NCBI GenBank assembly: GCA_905209455.1
Contig: CAJLTA010000032.1
Location: forward strand, 1-16,816
Direction: 5' to 3'
Length of the DNA stretch: 16,816 nt
Source: an uncultured Collinsella sp.
GTDB lineage: Bacteria; Actinomycetota; Coriobacteriia; Coriobacteriales; Coriobacteriaceae
Numbering within the stretch: position 1 is the stretch's first letter; each line of letters starts with the position of its first letter. The notes below the pieces were generated by a model. That model saw only the letters and a program-made list of their open reading frames with translations. It was not told the origin of the DNA and did not search any database. Shown piece after piece: positions 1-6,135 of the stretch. The position numbers were made by a program, and so were the translations under genes.

Positions 1-15
1 CGACACGCATAAAAA

Positions 16-49
16 GCCTCCCATTTCTCATGTCCAAGAAATGGGAGGC
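16..49 (-). terminator. Terminator-like 13-bp hairpin
   Basis: A perfect 13-base inverted repeat (16-28 with 37-49, 8-base loop) is flanked on the left by AAAAA at 11-15. Read on the minus strand it is a GC-rich stem followed by a T run, the form of an intrinsic terminator. No minus-strand gene in the window would obviously use it, and on the plus strand there is no T run after the stem. It may end a transcript from outside the window or be a structured leader element of the next gene. Confidence 0.5.
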
Positions 50-63
50 AGTTCAGGCTCGGG

Positions 64-79
64 TGGGACTTTTGTCCCA
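64..79. promoter_or_regulatory. Small dyad upstream of the DUF2207 gene
   Basis: TGGGAC-TTTT-GTCCCA is a perfect 6-bp dyad about 90 bases before the chosen start codon at 170. TGGGACAA occurs on the minus strand here (72-79) and again on the plus strand at 127-134, so the motif is present twice in opposite orientation. It could be an operator or a structured leader. No convincing -10/-35 pair is seen nearby. Confidence 0.25.
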
Positions 80-169
80 TTTGACGTTCCGTTGGCCCAG
101 ATGTTCGTCATGTGTGCCCGCAAACGTGGGACAATGGCGCTGTTGGTTTTACAGACAAAGGATGTGCCT

Positions 170-2113
170 ATGAACACCCTCGCCGCCAAAGTCAGCAAGC
201 AGCGCCGCCCGTTTGCGCGATTTGCTTCCATTTGCGCGCTCGTCGCGTGCGCACTGCTGCTGTTGCCCGCCGTTGCACGTGCCGACGGCTACTCCATGAC
301 CCAAACCTATATCGGCGCCACGGTTGAGGCCGACGGCTCGCTGACCGTTGTCGAGGGACGCCAGTTTGATTTCGATGACGACATTAACGGCGTGTTTTGG
401 GAGATCAATGCGGGCACCAACCAGCAGGGCGGCACGGCGGGCGTCGATGTGCTGAGCGTTGAGGAAGACGATGCCGCGTTTAACAAAGTCGATAGCGCGA
501 ACAAGGGCGACTCTGGCGTCTACACGGTCGAGCAGACCGGTGACGGCGTAAGGATTAAGGTGTTCAGCCCCCACGAGAGCGGCGACAGCGCGATCTATTA
601 CGTGAGCTACACCATGACCGGTGCGGTTATGAACTGGTCCGATACCGCCGAGCTCTACTGGAAGTTTGTGGGCGACGGCTGGTCCGCGGATTCCGAAGAT
701 GTCGAGATGGAAGTGTACTTCGCAAATGCCGCTGCCGGGACGGCGGCCGTCAAGGGCGATAACTTCCGTGCATGGGGCCACGGCCCGCTGACGGGCGACG
801 TATCGCTCGATGCGGACGAGCCCATGGTCACCTATGCCATTCCCTGCGTGCATCAGGGCGAATTCGCCGAGGCGCGCATCGCCTTCCCCAGCGACTGGGT
901 GCCTTGGCTTTCCGCTTCGAGCGAAGAGCGCATGTCAACGATTCTGAGCGAAGAGAAGGAATGGGCCGACGAAGCTAACGCCCGCCGCGCTCACGCTCGC
1001 ATGATTGCCAATGCACTTGCCGTGCTAAGTGTTGTTGCGGCGGTGGCCTTTACCGGCACAATCGTTATGCTCAAGCTGCGCAAGCGCAAGCCCAAGCCGC
1101 TTTTCCAGGACGAATATTTCCGCGATGTGCCTTCGGCCGACCATCCCGCCGTGCTTTCGGCCCTCATGAGCTGGAACGAGGTGCCCGATCAGGCATATAT
1201 CGCCACGCTCATGAAGCTCACTGACGACCGTGTGATCAAGCTGGAGCAGGCGACCGTGACCAAGGCCAAGAAGGGTCTGTTGGGGCGTGAAAAAGAAGAG
1301 CAGACGTATCGCGTGACGGTGAGTGATGCGGGCTGGAAGTCGGCCAAGGGCATTGACCACATGGTGCTCAAGGTCTTCTTTGCCGGTACTAAGCCTGACG
1401 AGAACGGCGATCGCTCGCGCACGTTCGACGAGCTGCAGCACTACGTCAAGCAGCACGCTACACCCGTGGGCGACAAGCTCGAGGACTATCAGAACACCGT
1501 TAAGGGCAAGCTGGCCGATAGCGAGTACGTTGCCTCGGACGGCATTGTTGCAATGGTGTTTTGCCTGGTTCTTGGTATCCTGATTGCCTTTGTTCCCGTG
1601 GGATCCATTTTCTTTACCGATGGCGCACAGGCGAACATCACCGCCGCGGTTATCTCGGTGCCGATTGTGCTGGTGGGTATCGGCGTGGGCCTTACGTTTC
1701 GCCGCTTTACGCCGGAGGGCGCCGAGGTGGCGGCTCGCTGCAAGGCACTTAAGCATTGGCTCGAGGACTTCACTCGTCTAAAGGAAGCCGTCCCGGGCGA
1801 TCTGGTGCTGTGGAACAAGCTGCTGGTGATGGGCGTGGCGCTGGGTGTTTCCAAGGAAGTGCTGCGTCAGCTTGCCGAGGCCGTGCCTGCGGACCTGCGC
1901 AACAGCGACGATTTCTACGACAACTACCCCTGCTACTGGTGGTACTACCATCATTACGGTACCGAGTCCCCGCTCGATTCATTCGATGACGTGTATCACG
2001 AGACCATCCGCGAGCTGGCTTCGAGCTCCGATAGCTCGAGCGGCGGCAGCGGCGGCGGCTTCTCTGGCGGCGGTGGTGGCGGCGTCGGCGGAGGCGGCGG
2101 CGGAACGTTCTAG
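170..2113 (+). CDS. DUF2207 family membrane protein
   Basis: Predicted membrane protein of the DUF2207 family; function unknown. The start at 170 is chosen over in-frame ATGs further upstream because AAAGGA (157-162) lies 7 bases ahead and the product then begins with a classic signal peptide: basic KVSKQRRPFARF, a hydrophobic stretch, then an A-R-A/D-like cleavage site near residue 38. The extent is 647 aa, usual for the family. The order is a beta-rich extracytoplasmic domain (about 40-270), TM1 near 278-301 followed by a basic KLRKRK stop, a cytoplasmic domain (about 305-457), TM2/TM3 near 459-482 and 488-510, and a cytoplasmic tail ending in a Ser/Gly-rich run and GGGGGGTF. That glycine-rich end is characteristic of DUF2207 proteins. 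It appears monocistronic, with its own terminator. The family call is good; no enzymatic motif is visible. Confidence 0.88.
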   Translation: MNTLAAKVSKQRRPFARFASICALVACALLLLPAVARADGYSMTQTYIGATVEADGSLTVVEGRQFDFDDDINGVFWEINAGTNQQGGTAGVDVLSVEEDDAAFNKVDSANKGDSGVYTVEQTGDGVRIKVFSPHESGDSAIYYVSYTMTGAVMNWSDTAELYWKFVGDGWSADSEDVEMEVYFANAAAGTAAVKGDNFRAWGHGPLTGDVSLDADEPMVTYAIPCVHQGEFAEARIAFPSDWVPWLSASSEERMSTILSEEKEWADEANARRAHARMIANALAVLSVVAAVAFTGTIVMLKLRKRKPKPLFQDEYFRDVPSADHPAVLSALMSWNEVPDQAYIATLMKLTDDRVIKLEQATVTKAKKGLLGREKEEQTYRVTVSDAGWKSAKGIDHMVLKVFFAGTKPDENGDRSRTFDELQHYVKQHATPVGDKLEDYQNTVKGKLADSEYVASDGIVAMVFCLVLGILIAFVPVGSIFFTDGAQANITAAVISVPIVLVGIGVGLTFRRFTPEGAEVAARCKALKHWLEDFTRLKEAVPGDLVLWNKLLVMGVALGVSKEVLRQLAEAVPADLRNSDDFYDNYPCYWWYYHHYGTESPLDSFDDVYHETIRELASSSDSSSGGSGGGFSGGGGGGVGGGGGGTF

Positions 2114-2127
2114 CGCGTTCTGATTTT

Positions 2128-2177
2128 TGGGATGGATCTTCTCCGGCGACTGTTGGCGGAAAATCTATCCCATTTTT
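2128..2177 (+). terminator. Intrinsic terminator after the DUF2207 gene
   Basis: TGGGATGGAT (2128-2137) pairs with ATCTATCCCA (2163-2172) with one G-T wobble; an inner TCCG/CGGA pairing extends the stem. TTTTT follows at 2173-2177. It lies 15 bases after the stop codon and is a good rho-independent terminator for the gene at 170-2113. Confidence 0.75.
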
Positions 2178-2228
2178 ATGCTTTGAAATGGGTCTATCTT
2201 TCCGTTACGGATCCCCACACAGGGGGCA

Positions 2229-2458
2229 GTGGGCAAAAAATGCCAAATATGAGTACTGTTGCCATTATAGTGACATATATTTGCACTAAATAATGGGCTC
2301 CTAATGAGATTATCTCTCGTTAGGGGCCCATTTTATTGAACATTTGTGGAAATACGTCAGCTCGCCTGACTGGCTGCTATGTCTAAAAGCCTCTAAAATG
2401 CCCCAAAGCGCTGCTACTAAAAAGGTAACAGTACTCATATTTGATGTTTTTTGCCCAC
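2229..2458. repeat. MITE-like element with 35-base terminal inverted repeats
   Basis: The left arm 2229-2263 and the right arm 2424-2458 are inverted copies that match at 31 of 35 positions by eye. Both begin GTGGGCAAAAAA at the outer end and share AAATATGAGTACTGTT. The interior is AT-rich, unlike the flanking genes, has no plausible gene, and carries a terminator-like hairpin at 2292-2332. No transposase and no clear target duplication are seen. The size and form fit a non-autonomous miniature element or a paired extragenic repeat. The arms are what is seen; mobility is inferred. Confidence 0.6.
2292..2335 (+). terminator. Hairpin with T tail inside the inverted-repeat element
   Basis: AATGGGCTCCTAA (2292-2304) pairs with TTAGGGGCCCATT (2320-2332) with one G-T wobble. 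GAGA/TCTC adds a small apical stem, and the T-rich stretch TTTTATT follows from 2331. It is a second possible terminator after the DUF2207 gene, or a structural core of the surrounding element. The A-rich left side means it could also work on the minus strand, after the GNAT gene. Confidence 0.55.
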
Positions 2459-2519
2459 AGCTATTTGCAGACCCCTCTATAGGGCGACGCCAACGAGGGT
2501 TTCGTCGACTGTGTTACCC

Positions 2520-2603
2520 AAGAATGTCCCCAACAACTAGGTGCGGTTGCTGCCAAGGAGTGTCCCGGGGTGCCGGCACAAAAGGAACGTCCCTAACTGC
2601 CGG
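2520..2603. repeat. Degenerate short tandem repeat
   Basis: AAGGAGTGTCCC-GGGG-TGCCGG (2555-2576) and AAGGAACGTCCC-TAAC-TGCCGG (2582-2603) are 27 bases apart and share AAGGA, GTCCC and TGCCGG in register. A more diverged partial copy, AAGAATGTCCC, is at 2520-2530. The last copy ends 3 bases before the stop codon of the minus-strand GNAT gene (2606-2608). It looks like an extragenic repeat family, but only the internal similarity can be seen here. Confidence 0.45.
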
Positions 2604-2605
2604 GT

Positions 2606-3247
2606 TTAGGCTGTTAGGTCGAGTTCGTAGAGGAAGCTTTCGCGCGGCATGTCGTGACGGCGCTCTTCGCGGTTGGCGCGGTGCGTGGCCGTGCGCTTAA
2701 AGCCGTGCAGCTCGTAGAACTTCCACGAGCAGTTGGAGTCGGTGTACAGGTGCGCCCTCGTCGCTCCAAGCGAGGACAGGTGCGAGACCGCGGCATCGAG
2801 CAGAACCGTGCCAACGCCCAGGCCATGGACATCGCGATCCACGGCAAGCAGCGTGACCTCGTTGTCGTGCGGCAACGGGCTGCTCTCGAGCAGGCGGTTG
2901 TTGGTTCGGATGGTTGCGCGCACAAACGAGAGATATTCGGCGCAGGCATCAGGCTCCAGCTCACGCATCTGCGACAGCAACGCGCGTTCGGTATCCATCC
3001 AATGCTCGTTGATAGTGACGCCGGAGTTCTGTCCTGCGCGTGCAAGTGCAATGCCGCGCGCCTCGCCGTCAATCACCGCAACCTGCGAAAACGTCGATGA
3101 CGAAAGGCAATAGGCGAGGTCGCACGCGGCCTCAAGGCGGTTGTACTCATCGTTATCCGAATTGTTATGCCAAAGCTGTTGCAGAATCAGCGCGATGGCG
3201 TCGAAGTCTTCGGTATCAAACGGTCGGTAGAGAACCCGCGAGACCAT
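2606..3247 (-). CDS. GNAT family N-acetyltransferase
   Basis: Acetyl-CoA-dependent N-acetyltransferase of the GNAT superfamily, soluble, 213 aa; substrate unknown. The acetyl-CoA loop is clear: a beta strand VTLLAVDRD (131-139) followed by VHGLGVG (140-146), the R/Q-x-x-G-x-G/A pattern of motif A, then helix TVLLDAAVSHL. Motif B follows with HLYTDSN and WKFYELHGFKR (175-185), the usual Tyr-containing end of the fold. The N-terminal 110 residues are less typical and probably form the acceptor side. The ATG at 3245-3247 is preceded on its strand by AAAGAGG at about 4 bases. The gene stands alone, convergent with the DUF2207 gene and divergent from purH across 277 bases. Ribosomal-protein, aminoglycoside or small-amine acetylation cannot be told apart here. 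Confidence 0.82.
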   Translation of the reverse strand: MVSRVLYRPFDTEDFDAIALILQQLWHNNSDNDEYNRLEAACDLAYCLSSSTFSQVAVIDGEARGIALARAGQNSGVTINEHWMDTERALLSQMRELEPDACAEYLSFVRATIRTNNRLLESSPLPHDNEVTLLAVDRDVHGLGVGTVLLDAAVSHLSSLGATRAHLYTDSNCSWKFYELHGFKRTATHRANREERRHDMPRESFLYELDLTA

Positions 3248-3428
3248 GGTGCCTCTTTCTTTTGCGGATGCATATCGAGCACAGTTCTACCACGCCATTG
3301 GCATCAAATTATGGTGCCCCTGTGTTCCATGAACTCACCGTGCCCAGTGCCGTGCCCATCCCCTCCGTTCACAAACTATTTCTGCACATGCGCCCGTTGC
3401 GGGGTGCATCGATGCGCTCGATGCGCTA

Positions 3429-3450
3429 CATTGAATCAGTATTTTCAATG
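3429..3450. promoter_or_regulatory. Dyad upstream of purH
   Basis: CATTGAA (3429-3435) and TTCAATG (3444-3450) form a 7-bp inverted repeat with an 8-base AT-rich centre, about 75 bases before the purH start and preceded by a tandem GATGCGCTC/GATGCGCTA. This is a possible operator for purine control. It matches neither the E. coli nor the Bacillus PurR site as I know them. The rest of the 277-base divergent gap shows nothing I can name. Confidence 0.3.
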
Positions 3451-3524
3451 CCGCTGCGCGAGCGCTGCAGATCGACGTATCACCGACTCACAGAGCACGG
3501 CGGCGTACCAGACAGGAGGACTGC

Positions 3525-5132
3525 ATGGGATCTGATGTGAAGATCGCACGCGCGTTGATCTCGGTTACCGATAAGACGGGCGTCGTCGATTTCGCACGGA
3601 CGCTGGTCGATGACTTTGGCGTCGAGATCATCTCTACGGGCGGCACGGCTCGTGCCATTGAGGACGCGGGCGTTCCCGTAACCCCCATCGAGGAGTTCAC
3701 GGGCTATCCCGAGATGATGGACGGCCGCGTTAAGACCCTGCACCCCAAGGTTCACGGCGCGCTGCTGGCCCGCCGCGATTCCGAGCAGCACATGCAGGAG
3801 GCCGCTCAGCACGGCATTAAGCTGATCGACCTGGTCGTCGTCAACCTGTACGAGTTCGAGAAAACCGTCGCCAACCCCGAGGTCACCTTCGCGGACGCCA
3901 TCGAGCACATCGACATCGGTGGCCCCTCCATGCTGCGCTCCGCCGCTAAGAACGCCGCGAGCGTTACCGTCATCTCCGACCCGGCCGACTATGATGCCGT
4001 CCTGGCCGAGATGCACGAGACCGGTGGCTGCACCACGCTTTCCACTCGTCGTCGCCTGCAGGTGAAGGTCTACCAGACCACCGCCGCCTACGACACGGCT
4101 ATCTCCCGTTGGCTTGCCGCCCAGGCAAGCGACGTGGCGGACACTTCTGCCAAGCTTGAGATCTCGCTGGAGAAGGTCGACGACCTGCGCTATGGCGAGA
4201 ATCCTCAGCAGAAGGCTACGGTCTATCGCTTTGCCGAGGGCTGCGAGAACACCGCGAGCTCGCAGTTCCCGCTCGTTGGCTCCGAGCAGATCCAGGGCAA
4301 GCCGCTCAGCTACAACAACTATCTGGATGCCGACGCCGCTTGGAACCTGGTCCGCGAGTTCGACGAGCCTGCCTGCGTGATCCTCAAGCATCAGAACCCC
4401 TGCGGCTCCGCCGCGGCCGAGGACATCACGGCCGCCTACGACCGCGCGTTTGCCTGCGATCCCAAGAGCGCCTTTGGCGGCATCATCGCCTGCAACCGCG
4501 AGGTTCCCTATGAGCTGGTCGAGCACTTCGCCGATCAGAACAAGCAGTTCGTCGAGGTTATCATCGCCCCGAGCTACACTGCCGAGGCGCTCGAGCGCAT
4601 GGCCAAGCGCCCCAACCTGCGCGTGCTGGCTACCGGCGGCGTGGACCACGGCGCCCAGGTGGAGCTGCGCTCCGTCGACGGCGGCATGCTGGTGCAGGAA
4701 GTCGACCACGTGACCGAGGATCCCGCGACCTTCACGTTTCCCACCGACCGCAAGCCCACTGACGCCGAGATGGCCGAGCTCGAGTTTGCCTGGAAGGTCT
4801 GCAAGGGCGTCAAGTCCAACGCCATCCTGGTCTCCAAGGGCAAGGCCGGCATTGGCATGGGCCCGGGTCAGCCTAACCGCGTTGACTCTGCGCTGCTTGC
4901 CTGCGAGCGCGCCGAGGACTTCTGCGAGCGCGAGGGCGTGGAGAAGGGCGGCTTTGCCTGCGCAAGCGACGCGTTCTTCCCGTTCCGCGACAACGTCGAC
5001 GTGCTTGCCGAGCATGGTGTGACCTGCATCATCCAGCCCGGCGGCTCCAAGCGCGACGACGAGAGCATCCAGGCCTGCAACGAGCACGGCATTGCGATGG
5101 TCTTCACGGGGGCCCGCCACTTCCGCCACTAA
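3525..5132 (+). CDS. purH: Bifunctional AICAR formyltransferase / IMP cyclohydrolase
   Basis: PurH catalyses the last two steps of de novo IMP synthesis: formylation of AICAR by 10-formyl-THF, then ring closure of FAICAR. It is cytosolic and 535 aa, close to the family length. The N-terminal MGS-like cyclohydrolase domain (about 5-150) shows ALISVTDKTG, IISTGGTARAI, DGRVKTLHPKVHGALL and IDIGGPSMLRSAAKN. The transformylase domain has LRYGENPQQKA, the hallmark KHQNPCG (K288-G294), FGGIIACNREV, GMGPGQPNRVD, SDAFFPFRDNVD and the typical C-terminus MVFTGARHF. The start is fixed by AGGAGG (3514-3519), 5 bases upstream. It is transcribed alone here, without other pur genes on either side. Regulation is not evident apart from a dyad at 3429-3450. 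Confidence 0.98.
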   Translation: MGSDVKIARALISVTDKTGVVDFARTLVDDFGVEIISTGGTARAIEDAGVPVTPIEEFTGYPEMMDGRVKTLHPKVHGALLARRDSEQHMQEAAQHGIKLIDLVVVNLYEFEKTVANPEVTFADAIEHIDIGGPSMLRSAAKNAASVTVISDPADYDAVLAEMHETGGCTTLSTRRRLQVKVYQTTAAYDTAISRWLAAQASDVADTSAKLEISLEKVDDLRYGENPQQKATVYRFAEGCENTASSQFPLVGSEQIQGKPLSYNNYLDADAAWNLVREFDEPACVILKHQNPCGSAAAEDITAAYDRAFACDPKSAFGGIIACNREVPYELVEHFADQNKQFVEVIIAPSYTAEALERMAKRPNLRVLATGGVDHGAQVELRSVDGGMLVQEVDHVTEDPATFTFPTDRKPTDAEMAELEFAWKVCKGVKSNAILVSKGKAGIGMGPGQPNRVDSALLACERAEDFCEREGVEKGGFACASDAFFPFRDNVDVLAEHGVTCIIQPGGSKRDDESIQACNEHGIAMVFTGARHFRH

Positions 5133-5153
5133 GTAGGGAAGTGGCGCTGCGGC

Positions 5154-5246
5154 TTGCCCAGCCACCGCACCTTGCCGTTCATTCGTCGCTCGCGTACCCA
5201 AGTACGCGTCGCTCCTTTTTCACGGCAATCTGCGGCACCTGGGCAA
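5154..5246. repeat. Long nested palindrome (93 bases) after purH
   Basis: Three nested paired segments separated by small symmetric internal loops: TTGCCCAG/CTGGGCAA (5154-5161 with 5239-5246), CCGCA/TGCGG (5165-5169 with 5231-5235), TTGCCG/CGGCAA (5172-5177 with 5223-5228). The apical stem is CGCGTAC/GTACGCG (5191-5197 with 5202-5208). CGTCGCT also occurs directly repeated on both flanks of the apical stem. A separate 9-bp stem, GCCACTTCC/GGAAGTGGC (5116-5124 with 5137-5145), spans the purH stop codon. There is no terminal T run after the outer stem, so it is not a plain terminator. Confidence 0.6.
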
Positions 5247-5265
5247 CCCTCGCCGACCTGTTAGG

Positions 5266-5298
5266 TTGACTGGGGAGGATGGGACGTTATCTCGTCCC
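5266..5298 (+). promoter_or_regulatory. Possible promoter and dyad ahead of the 5383 gene
   Basis: TTGACT (5266-5271) is a good -35-like hexamer. 16 bases on, TATCTC (5288-5293) is a weak -10 that sits inside the dyad GGGACG-TTATCT-CGTCCC (5281-5298). A better -10-like TAAAAT lies at 5316-5321 but lacks a -35 partner. The assignment is tentative. Confidence 0.25.
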
Positions 5299-5330
5299 TT
5301 GGACTGCCTCGCTTCTAAAATAATCTCTGC

Positions 5331-5366
5331 AAAAGACGGTCGCTCCGTTTGGAGGGCCGTCTTTTT
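5331..5366 (+). terminator. Intrinsic terminator directly before the 5383 gene
   Basis: AAAAGACGG (5331-5339) pairs with CCGTCTTTT (5357-5365), with CTCC/GGAG stacked above and a GTTT loop. T5 ends at 5366. It is a textbook terminator form, symmetric enough to work in both directions. It is 200 bases past purH but only 17 bases before the ATG at 5383, so either it is a late stop for purH read-through or it lies in the leader of the next gene. Confidence 0.7.
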
Positions 5367-5382
5367 GGTATAAGAGGACGGA

Positions 5383-6117
5383 ATGACTAACACGAAAGGT
5401 ATGACCATGCCCCAGATTGATGATGCCGAGCTGTTTGGCAATGCCGAGGATCAGCGTGCGTACGAGGACTTTTGCGCCAATCAGGAGGCGGTCGAGAAGT
5501 TTACGCTCGACAAGCCCGCGCTTGTCTGCCGTTGGCGCATGTCCAACAAAAAGGTGCCCATGCTCAACCGTCACATTCGCGCGCTGTCCGAGCGTCTGGT
5601 GCAGGGCGAGCCGCTTTCCCATAACATGCTCAGCTGGGCCAAACAGCACGTTGAGTGGTCGCTTGCCGAGGGCGATTACACCGCGCGCGACGGCGTGCTC
5701 ATGCTGGTGATCGACATCAACGGCAACGCCGCCATGACGGTGGGGGAGTACGAGCCGCTAGCCGATACGTCGGCCAAGGCGCTGCGTGCTCGCTCCGCCG
5801 AGGCCCGCTCCGAGGCCGACGAGACCGGCGTGGCGCCCGAGCTGCTCGCCGCCGTCAACAACGGCGAGCTTGCCTTTGTGGCGCCGGCGGACGAGCGCCT
5901 GTGTGGCACGGCGACGCTCATTGAGCAGCTGGCCCAGACCAAGGGCATCCCGGTCACGCGCGTAGACATTCCCGCGCAGCTTAAGGGCGCGCTGTTCCTA
6001 GTGAGCGACGAGCACGGCGTGGTCCCCGCGACCGAGACAGACGCCGCCGAGGCCGACGCCGCCACGGTCGCCTTCTTCGCCGACGGCTACGAAAAGCTCC
6101 GCGCCCGCCGCTCCTAA
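5383..6117 (+). CDS. Conserved-looking protein of unknown function
   Basis: I do not recognise this 244-residue protein. It is soluble, with no signal peptide or membrane segment. Residues 1-100 are mixed and likely helical (KVPMLNRHIRALSERL, HNMLSWAKQHVEWSL). There is then a strand-like segment VLMLVIDINGNAAMTVGEYEPL, an Ala/Glu-rich helical linker (about 128-155) and a C-terminal half with FVAPADERLCGTATLIEQLAQTKGIPVTRVDIP. The GTATLIEQLA...GIPVTRVDI stretch faintly recalls class IV aminotransferases, but no PLP lysine motif is apparent, so I do not claim it. The start has AGAGGA 4 bases upstream; ATG 5407, with AAAGG at 7 bases, is a credible alternative giving 236 aa. Codon use matches its neighbours. 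It ends 18 bases from the convergent PucR gene. Confidence 0.75.
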   Translation: MTNTKGMTMPQIDDAELFGNAEDQRAYEDFCANQEAVEKFTLDKPALVCRWRMSNKKVPMLNRHIRALSERLVQGEPLSHNMLSWAKQHVEWSLAEGDYTARDGVLMLVIDINGNAAMTVGEYEPLADTSAKALRARSAEARSEADETGVAPELLAAVNNGELAFVAPADERLCGTATLIEQLAQTKGIPVTRVDIPAQLKGALFLVSDEHGVVPATETDAAEADAATVAFFADGYEKLRARRS

Positions 6118-6135
6118 CCTCAAGGCGGGGTGGGC

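Larger units (their letters stand above)
2114..2605. other. Gene-free AT-rich stretch
   Basis: These 492 bases lie between the convergent ends of the DUF2207 and GNAT genes. They hold the terminator at 2128-2177, the inverted-repeat element at 2229-2458 and the tandem repeat at 2520-2603. A 118-codon open frame on the plus strand (2344-2700) crosses the element arm, the tandem repeat and the antisense of the GNAT gene, and has no convincing ribosome site; I do not treat it as a gene. Confidence 0.6.

Noticed and set aside
41..169. Upstream ATG start for the DUF2207 gene
   Set aside because: It would begin within the right arm of the 13-bp hairpin, has no ribosome site and would place 43 residues before the signal peptide; ATG 170 has AAAGGA at proper spacing.
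2344..2700. 118-codon plus-strand open frame
   Set aside because: It runs through the inverted-repeat arm, the tandem repeat and the antisense of the GNAT gene; the translation has no domain and there is no ribosome site.
3248..3524. Purine riboswitch before purH
   Set aside because: I could not find the conserved three-way-junction pattern of a purine riboswitch; only a short dyad is visible.
3480..5201. 573-codon open frame on the minus strand across purH
   Set aside because: It is an exact shadow of purH, a clear enzyme on the other strand; the translation is low-complexity and Leu/Gly/Val-rich with no recognisable domain, as expected in GC-rich DNA.
5383..6117. Class IV aminotransferase call for the unknown protein
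   Set aside because: Only one short C-terminal stretch resembles the family; the PLP lysine region and N-terminal motifs are not seen.
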